Below, in pieces: positions 20,830 through 30,735 of a DNA stretch of 64,000 nucleotides. The notes beneath the pieces were generated by a model. It was not told the origin of the DNA. It did not search any database and was given only the letters and a program-made list of their open reading frames with translations. Source of the stretch: Porphyra umbilicalis (taxonomy: Eukaryota; Rhodophyta; Bangiophyceae; Bangiales; Bangiaceae); the NCBI GenBank assembly GCA_002049455.2, contig KV918968.1, forward strand, positions 1 through 64,000, in the 5' to 3' direction. The position numbers and the translations under genes are program-made. The stretch's first letter is position 1. Each line of letters starts with the position of its first letter.

Positions 20830-22343
20830 ATGCCGTCTACGCGCAAGCGTACTCGCGCCACATGTGATTCAGGTACGATTGCGTGTGCTTCCTGTTGTCT
20901 TGCTGTTGCAGCACTTCTTATTCTGCTTGTAAGATTTGGTGTGGCCGTGACAACGTCACGTCGTGCTTCTCCCGTTCCATGTGTATCTTTCGGCTAACAA
21001 GTAGCTTGCTTCTGCTCATTTATTCATTACCTGTGTCTTGGATTTTTTGTTTGATGCTGGAAGAGCTTGGGGCTGAGCTCGCTTCGGCGACAGCGGCTGC
21101 TGCTTTATCATCTACTCCATCACGTCGGCGCGCGCCGCCAAGATCCGCGGCGCAGCGCCGTGCACCCCCCTCCCCTGGACCCTCCTCCCCCAGACCGCCG
21201 CCCCATCCATCCCCGCCGTCGCCGTCTTCTTCTGTGGCAGTCGCGCGACAGGCCCCTTCGCGTCGGCGAGCTCCTCGGCCGCCGCCGCGGAGGGCGCCAG
21301 CGCCACCCCCAAGGGGGACGCCCCGTCCTGGCGTTCGCCCGCGTGGTGATGAATTGAATACGGTCCCTCACACTTTAGCGGTGGGGTCAGATTCCTGTCG
21401 AGCGGGGGCCGCGGACGGTCGTGGGCGGAACACCAATTCTTCGGGTGGATTGTCGCAGAGTTCGTTGGATCCAGCGGCGGCTACGCGCGCTTCGTCTGTT
21501 TCGGGCGGGACTCGTGATGGCGCGAGCGGCGGACGGCCGGCGCCTCCGGCTGCGCCGCACCCACCTGCACCCGATGGGCGGCGGCGCGCGCATCTGCCGA
21601 GGCCGTCGCCACCGCATGTGTCCGGCGGCCAGGGGGTGGGGGCGACCACATCCCACTGCCGCTGCCAGCGATCGCGTTTGGGGCGGGCGCACACGAACGG
21701 CCGGTGCGGTGTTGACCTCCCGGAGGATCCGCACGTGGCTGGGCGGACGCTGGCCGCTCCCCCGCCACCAATCAACAAGATGCCTGTTTACGGCAGCAGC
21801 GCCGTGGGTATCCCCCCAGACAGCGAGCGCTTTGTCCGCTCGGTCGTGCGGGCTGCCATCAAGGAATACTTCACGAGTTGCCACACGTGGGGCTATCAGG
21901 CACGGCAAGACATTGAGCAGGCGGTATCATACGTTGAGCTCCACGAGCCCCGCTTGAGGGCGTGCGTGCGGTCGTGGGGGGCGTGCGCCCTCCTCTCGCG
22001 GGCTATCAACAACAAGGCCTCGTACGCACGCTGCTGCTGCGACGCGGCACCCGACTCGGCGACGTCCTCGCGCTCGGCTGTTGCCGGCGCGAGCGCCGGT
22101 GAGCCCGGCATTGGGTCGTCGCCTGCGGGTGTGGTTCGAGGTACTGTTCGTGCGGGTGTTTCGGTGGGCGCAGATGCGCGCGCGCGCTCGAGGGGGGGAG
22201 GGGGGGGGATGGCTGGTGCCGACACCGTCGCGGGGGGCGACGCGGTTGTGGGCGCGGCGCGTCGCGGCGGCGCTGGCACGACCGCGGCCCGGTCGGAAGC
22301 CAACGCCGCGACCGCGACGGACTATTTTGCCAGCATCAGATAA
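20830..22343 (+). CDS. Accessory protein of CACTA-like element 2 (TNPA position)
   Basis: Two exons are inferred. Exon 1 (20830-20872) encodes MPSTRKRTRATCDS. The intron (20873-21063, 191 bp) has a GTACGA donor and an AG acceptor, phase 1, exactly as in element 1. Exon 2 (21064-22343) starts ELGAELASATAAAA, passes through a long Pro/Arg/Ala-rich region, and holds the conserved domain at about 21780-22020, with AVSYVELHEPRLRACVRSWG and ACALLSRAINNK. The predicted product is 440 aa. Alignment by eye with the element 1 protein gives dense identity over the ~80-residue C-terminal domain (pattern YxExxEPRLxxCxxSWGACAxLSRA) and in the KRTR start. Function is unknown; a role as a DNA-binding transposition partner is inferred from position. 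Confidence 0.72.
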
Positions 22344-22499
22344 TAGGTAGGCGACTGTAGACAAAACAGTAGCCGAGCTCCATTTCAAACGAAGAACGAA
22401 CCTGACAGGAAGTAGTGGCGGAGGGTGTACGATGAGAGGCACTCTCAACCAATCACGTAGAACACGTGGTGGCATGTGAGCGAATCAAAGTGCCACCGA

Positions 22500-22603
22500 T
22501 CGCGAGTCCGAAATCGCGGAAAAACCCGCGATTTCTCGCACCGAAGACCCGCGATTTTGGACCTTAAACAACCCCCGATATCGCGGGTACATTTCTTGTA
22601 GGG
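22500..22603. repeat. Right terminal and subterminal repeats of CACTA-like element 2
   Basis: Inverted copies of the left-end motif occur as CCGAAATCGCGG and AACCCGCGATTTCTCGC (about 22507-22537), ACCCGCGATTTTGG (22547-22560) and the terminal CCCCGATATCGCGGGTACAT leading to TTCTTGTAGGG. TTG (22604-22606) is the flanking duplication. Confidence 0.72.
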
Positions 22604-22674
22604 TTGCTCCCGGTGATGATGACGCTCTTCCCGTCTTGCCGGGTGTTTTGGAGGTTATCCATTGTCCACCGCAT

Positions 22675-24466
22675 CGTGGAAGGGCCGACGGAAAAGGACG
22701 ATGATGAGCTCGTGGGGGGAGGGGGGAGTGGGCGCGTGCTGCTAGCAGGGAAAGAAGGCTTGCGGGCGGACAGAGGCTTGGTGAGAAACAAAAGCGCGGG
22801 GGTGTGCAGATTGGTTGAGGTAGTCTATGACAGGAGTCGTCAAGGCACCTCGGAACATGCGGGGCTCCGCCTTAAACGTGGCTCTCTGCATGCTGTCTCC
22901 GGTAGCCCTGCTGGTGCCCCAGCTGGGCCGGGTTGGTGCTCGCCCAATGGTGTCACATGCCATGGAGCCACGTGGTACGCTCTTCAGGAAAACCCTAGGC
23001 CGCGGCCCTACGGGCATAGCCAAACGGTGCGCAACGTGCACCTCTGTAGCCCCTGCACCAAAGCACCTCCACCCAAGAGCAAGACTACCGCGGCTGTTGC
23101 ATGACAAGAGTCCGTGCCACAATCGCACCAATGACGCCGTGCCACACCGAGACGTGCCGACCACAAGCCACCCGGATGTGGGTTTCTCCATCCTGAAGCC
23201 CCCTTGACCTGTGCCTCGTCGACGGATCCGTGGATGCGGGGGCTGTCAGGGGTCACGAGCGACGTGCGAGACCCGTGACGTTGGTGGCGCGTCCCACACT
23301 GACGGAAGCCTGGGGTGAGCCCGAGTCAGGTCACGGAAGGTGCAGTTGATTGGCTGTCGCTGCCACAGGACGGTCAATAAATCTAGACTTAGTGAAGCAG
23401 GGAATTTGATTTAGTCTTCATTGCAACCAAATAAAAATAATTAAATACTCTGGGTCAGAGAGTCAGACCCTGTGAGGAAGCACGCACCAAAAACCAAGCC
23501 TACGGCCCCACCTATATGTCAGCCCCACGGTCCACCCGTTTGCTGCCCCCAATGCCGGCCGGTGGTTCGGGCCAGCCCACAAACCCGAGCGTCGTTGTCG
23601 TCAATTTTGAGGAGGAGCCCACAGCGCGTTGATGAAATCTCGTGTCAGGTTCCAAGGTATCTGCAACAAGGCCGAACCGTATTGCTGCTCGACCCCTTTG
23701 CGTTCAGAGAGAGATCGAAAATGAGTACATAACTCCTCTTTGCCCAATCTTTAAGGAGAAGTTCACATCCTTCGAGACATATGTTGCGAGACTCGCCGCA
23801 ATGATCCCTCGGAGGTCTCGGGGAAGAAGTGGAGCAAGACCCTGACGGAGGAAAGGATGTGACACCGGCCAGCATTGAGGATACATGCCAAAGATGCATT
23901 GAAAGACACGGTCGCTTTATTGTTGCTCGGCGCGGGCACGGGTGGCAGAGCAGACACGAAATCGATAAGAAAGCCACGGTGTGCTACAGAGTCACGCAGA
24001 CATGTAGCTAACTGCACACAGCCGCAAACTCTGACAGAGCTACAGGCCACCGGACAACAGCAAGCTCACCATGTCAGCGACTCGCGGACACCACGCATGC
24101 ATGTGCGTATGACACAAGTTACTCGACTTCGATGTCAGCAACACCCATTGGTTTGCAAAGAAACAGAAGCCAAGAAAGAGGAAGCCATCGCACATATGCA
24201 TGGTAAGGATACATGGGGGACGGGCGAGCGAACACGAAAAAGAAGTACGTGGTCAGTTCATCCAACCCATCCACCACCCACCCACCGCGCGCGTCACACT
24301 ATCCACACTGCGCCAGTGTGGATCCCCACCCAATCGCCACCACCACTAGTCCAGCGACTGCAAACGTCGTCCGGCCCGTCGTAGAGTGACTCCCCCCCGC
24401 CCCCGTGCGAGCTGGAGAGAATGCGTGGGATGGAGGGGATGCAGATAAGAATACGACAGGAACGAG
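22675..24466. other. Intergenic DNA upstream of the SDR
   Basis: This begins with the presumptive promoter region of the minus-strand SDR. Composition is more balanced than elsewhere. An AT-rich patch lies at 23380-23460. Open frames are short (under 150 codons) and carry no recognised domain or repeat. No transposon ends could be paired. Confidence 0.45.
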
Positions 24467-24607
24467 GGCGGTCGGCAGGAGGGTGGGCGGGGCGATCGAA
24501 CAGAGGGTGGCCGGGGCTTCCGGCCAGGAGGGTGGGTGGGGCGGTCGACCAGAGGGTGGGCGGGGCGGTCCGCCAGGAGGGTGGGCCGAGCGGTCGGCCA
24601 GGAGAGC
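24467..24607. repeat. GC-rich minisatellite
   Basis: About five imperfect tandem copies of a ~25-30-bp unit are visible, each built around AGGAGGGTGGG followed by a GGCGGTCGGCC-type segment (copies near 24475, 24500, 24528, 24555 and 24585). The plus strand is G-rich. No gene is associated with it. Confidence 0.7.
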
Positions 24608-26270
24608 GAGCGGGGATGTTGGCAGCACTTGTGCACTTGGGCGGCAGCCAGGAGCGGGGCTGGGGGCAGCATGGCAGTCACCTGCACACATGCCGAGGGC
24701 GCGCATTGGCGCCGCCCAGCACTTCGAATTATTATTAATCGCCCCGCTATCCCCAAGCACAAGGCTTGACGTTTTCCAGCCCGCTGGTTGGCTGCCCGGT
24801 TGACCGGGGGCGCATCCTGGGTCCCCATTGGTAGCAGACTATCATGCCAACAGGTACTGAACAAAGTCTGGCTGACACAAGCTACGACGGTGAGGCGTCC
24901 GAGCAGAGGTCTCCATGTGCCCGCAAGAATGCATACTGTGTACGCCAAGTCTGCCTTGAACTGGGTGTGAAGGGTGCCGTTTGATCGCGCAAGGAGGACC
25001 TGCCCCATGACCCTGCCAGAGCTCTGCACGGCAATGCCAGCAGCCGTCCCACTCTAGCGACACCGTTTGCGCCCCCATCCTCCCCGACCCCCTCGGCATG
25101 TATGTGCAGCCCCCCTCGCCCCCCCCCCCCCTGCCAGCAGGAGAAAGGAGTGGGAGAGGACAGGAAAGGAGGCAAGCACAAGTGTCCGTGGTTGGGCGGT
25201 GCCCGCAGCTATTGGGAGTAGACGAGTACGCACATGGGTAGGGGTGACCAGGTGGGTGGGGTAAGAAGGTCTCTGGGGGTGTCAGAAAGCCTTCTCAGAC
25301 AGAGCCTTTTAGAGATCGACACAGCGACATTTGCGAGGATGGTGTCACGAGGTTTGCTGCATGGAAAAACATTTCTCTCACGACCTCTCACGGTTCGCAT
25401 ATATTTTAAGTTCTCCGTGACCCAATTTGACAACGTGCTGTGCCCGGCAACCTCTTTAGCCACCAGCCAAGGTCGACAGGGCCTGCAGGGGCCTTGGAGA
25501 ACGGCCCTACAAAATCCAGCTGTGGATGATTGTCGAACAGATCCAAGGCACTGTAAACACCCCTCACAATGGCGAACAACTGAGGGGCAGGTTGCCGCAC
25601 GTCACCCCTCCAAGCAGGGCCCTCCGGCGTGACGGTGCGTCCCCAAGCCCATGCTCGCTGGCCGCTGAAAGCAACTCCCTCAGGGATCGACCGAGCGCGT
25701 GCCGCTCTCCCCGCCCCGGATGAATCCGTTGGCTCGGCCGTTGTGTCGGCGGCACGCGCCCATCCCTGCACAGCCGCGGATCGCCAGCTCTGCCGGCCTG
25801 TGCGGCTTGCTGCCACCCGCCGCAGTGTCAATGCCCCCCCCGCGGTCGCACGGCACCGCAGGGCACCCTCTGACACTCCGTTCGGCCCAAACGGCCTGCC
25901 GCCGTGGCGGGCGCCCGCGCAGACGCGTGGCGCGCACGATGCCGCCTGTTCGGGCGCTCCGAGCGCCTGTCGGCCACTACCCATCGCCAGCCGCTCTGGT
26001 ATGATAACGGTTGACGGGCGCGTGGGCACCAACGATGCGGGGCGCCGGCTCCCAGACCGCGCGCGTGTGACGGCACGCGCCCACGGCCGCCCACCCGGTG
26101 TCCTCAAACGCCATAAAAAAGGGTGGGTGCCTGCCGCGAAGGGCGTCGCGTGGCCGAGCGTCCCCGCCCTCCGCCACGCCCACACCCCCTCCGCGGACCG
26201 CCCCCGCCGGTGGTGCGCGCCGCGTCCAGCACCTGCGCGTCGTCGTCGCCGCGCGACCCCCCCACCGACC
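24608..26270. other. Region upstream of the Hog gene; one candidate minus-strand frame
   Basis: No gene is recognised with confidence. On the minus strand at about 25640-25406 a frame reads as ordinary, non-repetitive protein (for example GDVRQPAPQLFAIVRGVYSA followed by LDLFDNHPQLDFVGPF), but it has no family I know and no clear start or splice sites. The last ~500 bases before 26271 are GC-rich and should contain the promoter of the Hog-domain gene. Confidence 0.35.
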
Positions 26271-27521
26271 ATGAAGCGTCCCACGCTGTCGGCGGCCGCC
26301 GCGGCGGCCGCGGCCGTCGCCGCGGTCGCCGCCCTGACCTCGATGGCCGCCGCCGCCGCCGATGACGACCTCGTCTCCAACCTCGGCGGCGTTTACACGC
26401 GCACCGCCGGCGACGCCGCCATGTGCCCCCCGACGGTCGTCCACGAGGCGAGCCGCAACGGCTTGCAGGCGGGCATCTTTTACATTGACCACGCCAACAT
26501 TACGATGAACGCGTCCGAGTGCGCGGTCGGCGGGCGCGCCACGCTCTTCACCCCGTCGTTGCTCGCCAACCAGACGGCGATCACGGACTTGGAGGCGTCG
26601 GCGCGCAACGACGCGGAGCAGCTGCTCGGCAACCCGTTTGCGGCGGGCATCATGGCCGCCCTGCGGGCAGACACAGACGACGAAGGGTGGCTCGGCGGCT
26701 ACGAGGAGCAGGAGCGCGTTTGTGGGGGCTACCGCTGGCCCGCCGCTCTCACCTTCCTCCTCTACACAGACGCCGTGGAGGCGGCGGACGTGGGCTTTTC
26801 GGCCGACGAGGGCGGCATGGTCGCCGTGCTGCCGGGCAACAAAACGTGCGTCTATGCCATTGACGACGATGCGCGGACCGAGGTGGACGTCCTCCCGGCG
26901 GTCGGCGAGACGGCCAGCCCCGAGGAGGAGAAGGAGGGCGAGGGCGAAGGCGACGCGACGCCGACGCCGGCGCCCTCCCCGAGCGCCTCCGCGGACGACG
27001 CGCCGGCCGACAATGACGAGGCCACGTGCTTCCCCGCCGACGCGCGCGTCGCCACCCCCGCCGGCCCCGTGCGCGTCGACGCGCTGTCGATTGGCGACAC
27101 GGTCACCGCGCCCGGCGGCGGCACGACGACGGTCTTCCTCTTTACGCACGCGGCACCGCCGACGCCGACGGAGCTGTGGGTGTATGTCGAGTTGACGACC
27201 GCCGGCGGGCGGTCGCTGACCGTCACCCCCTCCCACTACATTTACGCCAATGGCCGCCGCGTGCCCGCCGGCACCGTCGGTGTCGGCGACGCCCTCGACG
27301 GCGCCGAGGGCGCGTGCCACCCCGTCACCGCCGTGCGGCGGCTGCGCGCGGCGCGGGGGGTGTACGCCCCGCAGACGCTCGACGGGGATTTGGTCGTCGA
27401 CGGCTTTCGGGTGTCGACCTACACAACGGCCGTGGCGCCGGCGGCGGCGCACGGGCTGCTGGCGCCCGTGCGGGCAGCGTGGCGGGTGGCGGCGGCGGTG
27501 GTCGGGGTGGCGAGCGCTTGA
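26271..27521 (+). CDS. Secreted hedgehog-type Hint (Hog) domain protein
   Basis: The 416-residue product starts at ATG 26271 with a basic residue and an Ala/Val-rich signal peptide (residues 1-~29). Residues ~30-225 form a domain I do not recognise, with spaced cysteines (MCPPTVV, SECAVGG, ERVCGGY, KTCVYAI) and several NxT/NxS sites, as in secreted proteins. An acidic/Pro-Ser linker (~226-250) leads to Cys253 in TCFPADARVATPAGPVRVDA, the start of a Hint fold. Hint blocks then follow: LSIGDTVTAPGGG, LTVTPSHYIYANGRRVPAGT (TPxHxI, catalytic His) and APQTLDGDLVVDGFRVSTYT with the trailing AAHGLLAPVRAAW helix, typical of the hedgehog C-terminal Hog domain. Hog domains self-cleave before their first Cys; here that would release the N-terminal domain. 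An upstream in-frame start at 25629 is rejected because it would precede the signal peptide. Confidence 0.85.
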   Translation: MKRPTLSAAAAAAAAVAAVAALTSMAAAAADDDLVSNLGGVYTRTAGDAAMCPPTVVHEASRNGLQAGIFYIDHANITMNASECAVGGRATLFTPSLLANQTAITDLEASARNDAEQLLGNPFAAGIMAALRADTDDEGWLGGYEEQERVCGGYRWPAALTFLLYTDAVEAADVGFSADEGGMVAVLPGNKTCVYAIDDDARTEVDVLPAVGETASPEEEKEGEGEGDATPTPAPSPSASADDAPADNDEATCFPADARVATPAGPVRVDALSIGDTVTAPGGGTTTVFLFTHAAPPTPTELWVYVELTTAGGRSLTVTPSHYIYANGRRVPAGTVGVGDALDGAEGACHPVTAVRRLRAARGVYAPQTLDGDLVVDGFRVSTYTTAVAPAAAHGLLAPVRAAWRVAAAVVGVASA

Positions 27522-29405
27522 GGTGGGCCTTGGGGAGTGCATGCGGGGAGAGGGTCGACGAGATCCAGGGTGCGCTGCGGGCAATGATTTTGATTTTTTT
27601 TCTTCACAAATGTACCTCATGTGAATAGGGCTGTAACAAGGAGCGCACGTGGCCACAGCGGAGCGCCATGAAAGAATGATGGTGGGCACGCCAAGCGCAC
27701 AGAGGCGTTGAGCGCGCGAGCGCACGTTACATCCCAAAACAACCCTCCTGGCCACGGCAAGTGAAGCAAGTACCGCGACTGCTTCCGCAACTGCTGCGAG
27801 TGCTGCGTCCGTGCTGCGTCTGTCGCCTTCCAAGCCGATGATGACGAGCACCACCTGTCGCCATGCACCCCAGCATCCAGTCATTAGTGCGCAACAACGA
27901 AGGCGGCACCAGATGGGACGCCAAAGCAAAAAGAAAAAAGCAAAAAGCAAAAATAAGCCGAGCAAGCGGTCAGCCCGACGCTCTCCCACGCGAGCCCAAG
28001 TTCAGCGACTAGCCGTGCCGGCGCGTCCAGAGTTTCAGTACCACTTGCCTAGGAACTGGTCCGAAGACCGGGTCGTCATGGCTGCCCGCTTGGCGAGAGC
28101 TCCAAGTTAGCGTGTTTTCATCAGTTGACTCGCGCGCCGACAGGGGGAAGGGGTAGGGCGCGTGGGGGCGGGGAGCGCCCCACAGGCAAAAGCGAACAAC
28201 ATACCTAGAGGCTGGCCATTGACGTTAACCGTCGCGCACCCTCGCGTGGTCGGCAGCAGCGCCAACCACTCGAACGTAACTGCGCAGTACAACACAACAA
28301 ACCGGTGGGCAGCAGACGAACCAGCGCCGCACGAGATCTCAAGTCAGAAGTCCATCCGCGGAGAATAGCCGGGTGGCGCCAGAGCGGCCGTCTCCCCCGC
28401 GACACGGCGTGCCGTGTGTGTGCATCAGGTAATACATGTTAAAGCGTCCTGCCCGGCAAAAACCAGAATCACCGGTATTCCGATAGAGCTATTGTCATCA
28501 CTGCAAACACACGCGGCCTCGACGTCGGCGCGGAGGCGGTCGACGTTGGTCGCAAACGTACCCGGCGCGTGCGGGGAAGCAGGGCCACGGCCGAGGCGTG
28601 GCGTTGACCGCACCGAGCGCGGGCCGGGTGGGGGTGACACAAGCCGTCGGCTGCCACGACCACAAAAGGTACTCAACCGACCTGCGCAGACCGGGCGCAG
28701 CCAGAGCCGGCAAGGTTGACGAAAAAACGACGAGGCAGCGATCCAGACAACTCACGTCAGTGCCCGTTGGCGACGATGAGGACAGAATAAGGCCACAATG
28801 GCGCTATAGCAGTGCGCAGAGCACGCGCAACAAGAGGTGTGTACTCAGTCTTAGGTTGGTGAGAGGTGGTAAAACCTCAATGGTCGTCCTGGCCCTTGGT
28901 GTGGGCGTACGCCGTTGATACTTGATATAAAGCGGTTCGTCATTGCACACGGGTTGTCCCAAAGCAGAGGCACTGATAGTCGCTGCGAGACACCCAACAA
29001 AAGGGAAAGAAAAAGGACGCCCCCACGTACCTTGACGGGACAGCAGCGCGTCAACCAGGATCTAGGGCGTCATGGAGCCGAGGCGGGAGGGGCACGGCGT
29101 CACATCAAAGTAGTGCCTACATGGCGATTGACCACCACAGTGCCCAGGGAGGGACACGGTAGACGGGGACCGCGGCCGCAGAGATGCTGCGATCCTTCGG
29201 GATGACGACGACGACGAGCGCCGCGCCGTCTTCGGCTGGAATGGTGGTGGGGATCCCGTCTTGAGCCGAATAGAGGGGGACTTCTGGCAGTTGGCACGCT
29301 GATCCGGAATTTCCGAGCTCAGCCGACAGCACTTTTTACTAAATCGACCAACGCCTCGAAACATTTCAGAAATGGACGGCACCTCCACCGGAAAAAGGGA
29401 CAAAG
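27522..29405. other. Intergenic DNA, nothing recognised
   Basis: This mixed-composition DNA lies between the Hog gene and the homocysteine methyltransferase. A short basic frame at about 27913-28110 (KKKKAKSKNK, ending in a stop) is the only frame with ordinary-looking text, and it is too short and unmatched to call. No RNA gene, terminal inverted repeat or tandem array was seen. Confidence 0.4.
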
Positions 29406-29519
29406 ATGTGCCCTACGCGTCACTCCGCCACTGTTGCTCGCGCGCTGCGCCGCCTTGCCCTGCAACGCGGTGGCTGCCCCCCCCCCCTCCCGCAGACGAC
29501 CCCCCGCCCGTTCCCGCCC

Positions 29520-29789
29520 ATGGCGTCGCCGCCCCCCCGCCGCCCCCCCCTCGTCCTCGACGGCGGCGTCGGCACGCAACTCGCGGCGGCGGTCGGCGGC
29601 GGCGGTGGCGGCGGCGGCGGCGGCTGGGCGCCCGCCCTGCTGACCACGTCTGCCGGCACGGCGGCCGTGGCGGCCGTGCACGCCGCCTACGCGGCGGCGG
29701 GGGCGGACGTCCTCACCGCCGCCACCTACCAGGTGGCGTCACCGGCAGACGTGGCCGTCGGCCTGGCGCTCGCCGCCGACGCGGCCGAC

Positions 29790-29827
<38 letters not shown>

Positions 29828-30735
29828 CGACGGTGCCGCCGCCGCCGACGGCGCGGCCGCCCCCCCCGCCGCCCGGGCGCGCGCGCCGGCCGGCCGGCGG
29901 GCGGCGGCCCTCACGGCCCTCCTCGGCCCCGCGTGGGTGGCGCGCCACGGCGGCCGCCCCGCCGTCGCCGCCTCCCTCGGCCCCTATGGCGCCATCACCC
30001 CCGGCGAGACCGAGTACGCGGGGGCCTATGCGGGCCTCCCCCCCCCGGCCCCGCCCTCGTCGCCGCCCTCGTTGCGGCGCACACGCCCCGCGCGGCGGCG
30101 GTTGCCGCCGCCGCCGCCCCCCGCGGCGCCGACCTCGTCTGGTGGGAGACGCTCCCCCTCGCCGCCGAAGGCGCCGCCGTCGCCGCTGCCATGGCCGCCG
30201 CCGCCCCGCACGTGCCCTATGGCCTCTCCTTTTACGTGCGCCCGCCGGCGGGGGGGGGTTCCGCCCCCGCCGACACACCCCGACTCGCCGACGGCACGCG
30301 GCTCGCCGAGGCGGTCGCGCGGGCGGTCACCGCCGCCGCAGACGCGGCGGGGGGGGGGGGGGGGGGGGGCGCGGGGGACCCCCCCCCCCCACTCGTCGCC
30401 ATTGGCGTCAATTGTGGGGCGCCGGCAGCGGCGGCGGCGGCGGTGGCGGCGGTGCGGGCGGGCGTCGCCGCCGCCGCGTCGGGGGCGGGGGCGGGGGCGG
30501 GGGGGCGGCGCGCCCCCGCCGCGCCGGCGGTGACGGCGCGCCCCAACGCGGGGGAGGTGTGGGGGGACGGGGGGGGGTACGCGTGGCCGCCGGGGGGGGC
30601 CGTGTCCCCCGCGCGTGGGCGGCCGCCGCCGTGGCGGCGGGCGCCGACGCGGTGGGGGGGTGCTGCCGCACGGGGCCGCCGCACGTGGCCGCGCTGCGGG
30701 CGGCCGTCGACGGGCGGTGGGGGGGGGGGTGGTGA
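29520..30735 (+). CDS. Homocysteine S-methyltransferase (frame-broken as sequenced)
   Basis: Enzymes of this family move a methyl group from S-methylmethionine or a similar donor to homocysteine to make methionine, using a zinc held by three cysteines. The protein opens with LVLDGGVGTQLAAAV (DGG...T.L motif) at about residue 10, then HAAYAAAGADVLTAATYQVA and ASLGPYGAITPGETEYAGAY. It continues in a second frame after the C run near 30040 (RGADLVWWETLPLAAEGAA, then LVAIGVNCGAP with the first zinc Cys) and in a third frame after the G runs near 30575-30605 (AGADAVGGCCRTGPPHVAAL, the GGCC zinc pair), ending at TGA 30733-30735. All domain blocks are present in order, so two homopolymer-associated frame changes in an intact gene look more likely than decay. 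Long Ala/Gly inserts enlarge it. An in-frame ATG at 29406 could add a 38-residue leader. Confidence 0.78.

Larger units (their letters stand above)
16502..22603 (+). mobile_element. CACTA-like DNA transposon 2 (two genes, TIRs, 3-bp TSD)
   Basis: The left end reads CCCTACAAGAAATATACCCG and the right end is its inverse, matching about 29 bases with few differences and containing the palindrome CCGCGATATCGCGG. The 3-bp duplication TTG lies at 16499-16501 and 22604-22606. Both element genes read on the plus strand, opposite to the interrupted SDR. Size (6,102 bp), gene order, intron position and protein families match element 1, while the terminal sequences differ apart from the initial CCCTA, so these are two related but distinct families. 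The large open frames and perfect target duplication suggest recent movement. Confidence 0.88.
15649..22674 (-). pseudogene. Short-chain dehydrogenase/reductase split by CACTA-like element 2
   Basis: Classical SDRs use NAD(P)(H) to oxidise or reduce carbonyl compounds; this one resembles the retinol-dehydrogenase/WWOX-like group. Host sequence is 22674-22604 plus 16498-15649. Joined with one copy of the TTG target duplication it is an uninterrupted 306-codon frame: MRWTMDNLQNTRQDGKSVII, then TGSN from the right block and SGIGYEAAAAM from the left. Other motifs are LINNGGI (NNAG position), TNHMGHFALTG, GRIVNVSSIGH (catalytic Ser), AYCRSKAAN (YxxxK) and AHPGGT. The transposon sits exactly between TGSN and SGIG of the cofactor-binding glycine motif, so this allele should be null unless the element excises or is removed from the transcript. 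Nothing else in the frame is damaged, pointing to a very recent insertion. An in-frame upstream start at 22791 would add 39 Ser/Pro-rich residues. Confidence 0.85.

Noticed and set aside
22564-22791. A separate 75-aa gene MFLTKPLSARK...
   Set aside because: Its last codons are transposon end sequence; the rest is the N-terminus of the interrupted SDR.
24467-24607. A possible CRISPR-like array
   Set aside because: Repeats are contiguous and imperfect with no unique spacers; it is a minisatellite in a eukaryotic genome.
25629-26270. An upstream in-frame extension of the Hog-domain protein
   Set aside because: It would place 214 low-complexity residues before a clear signal peptide at 26271.
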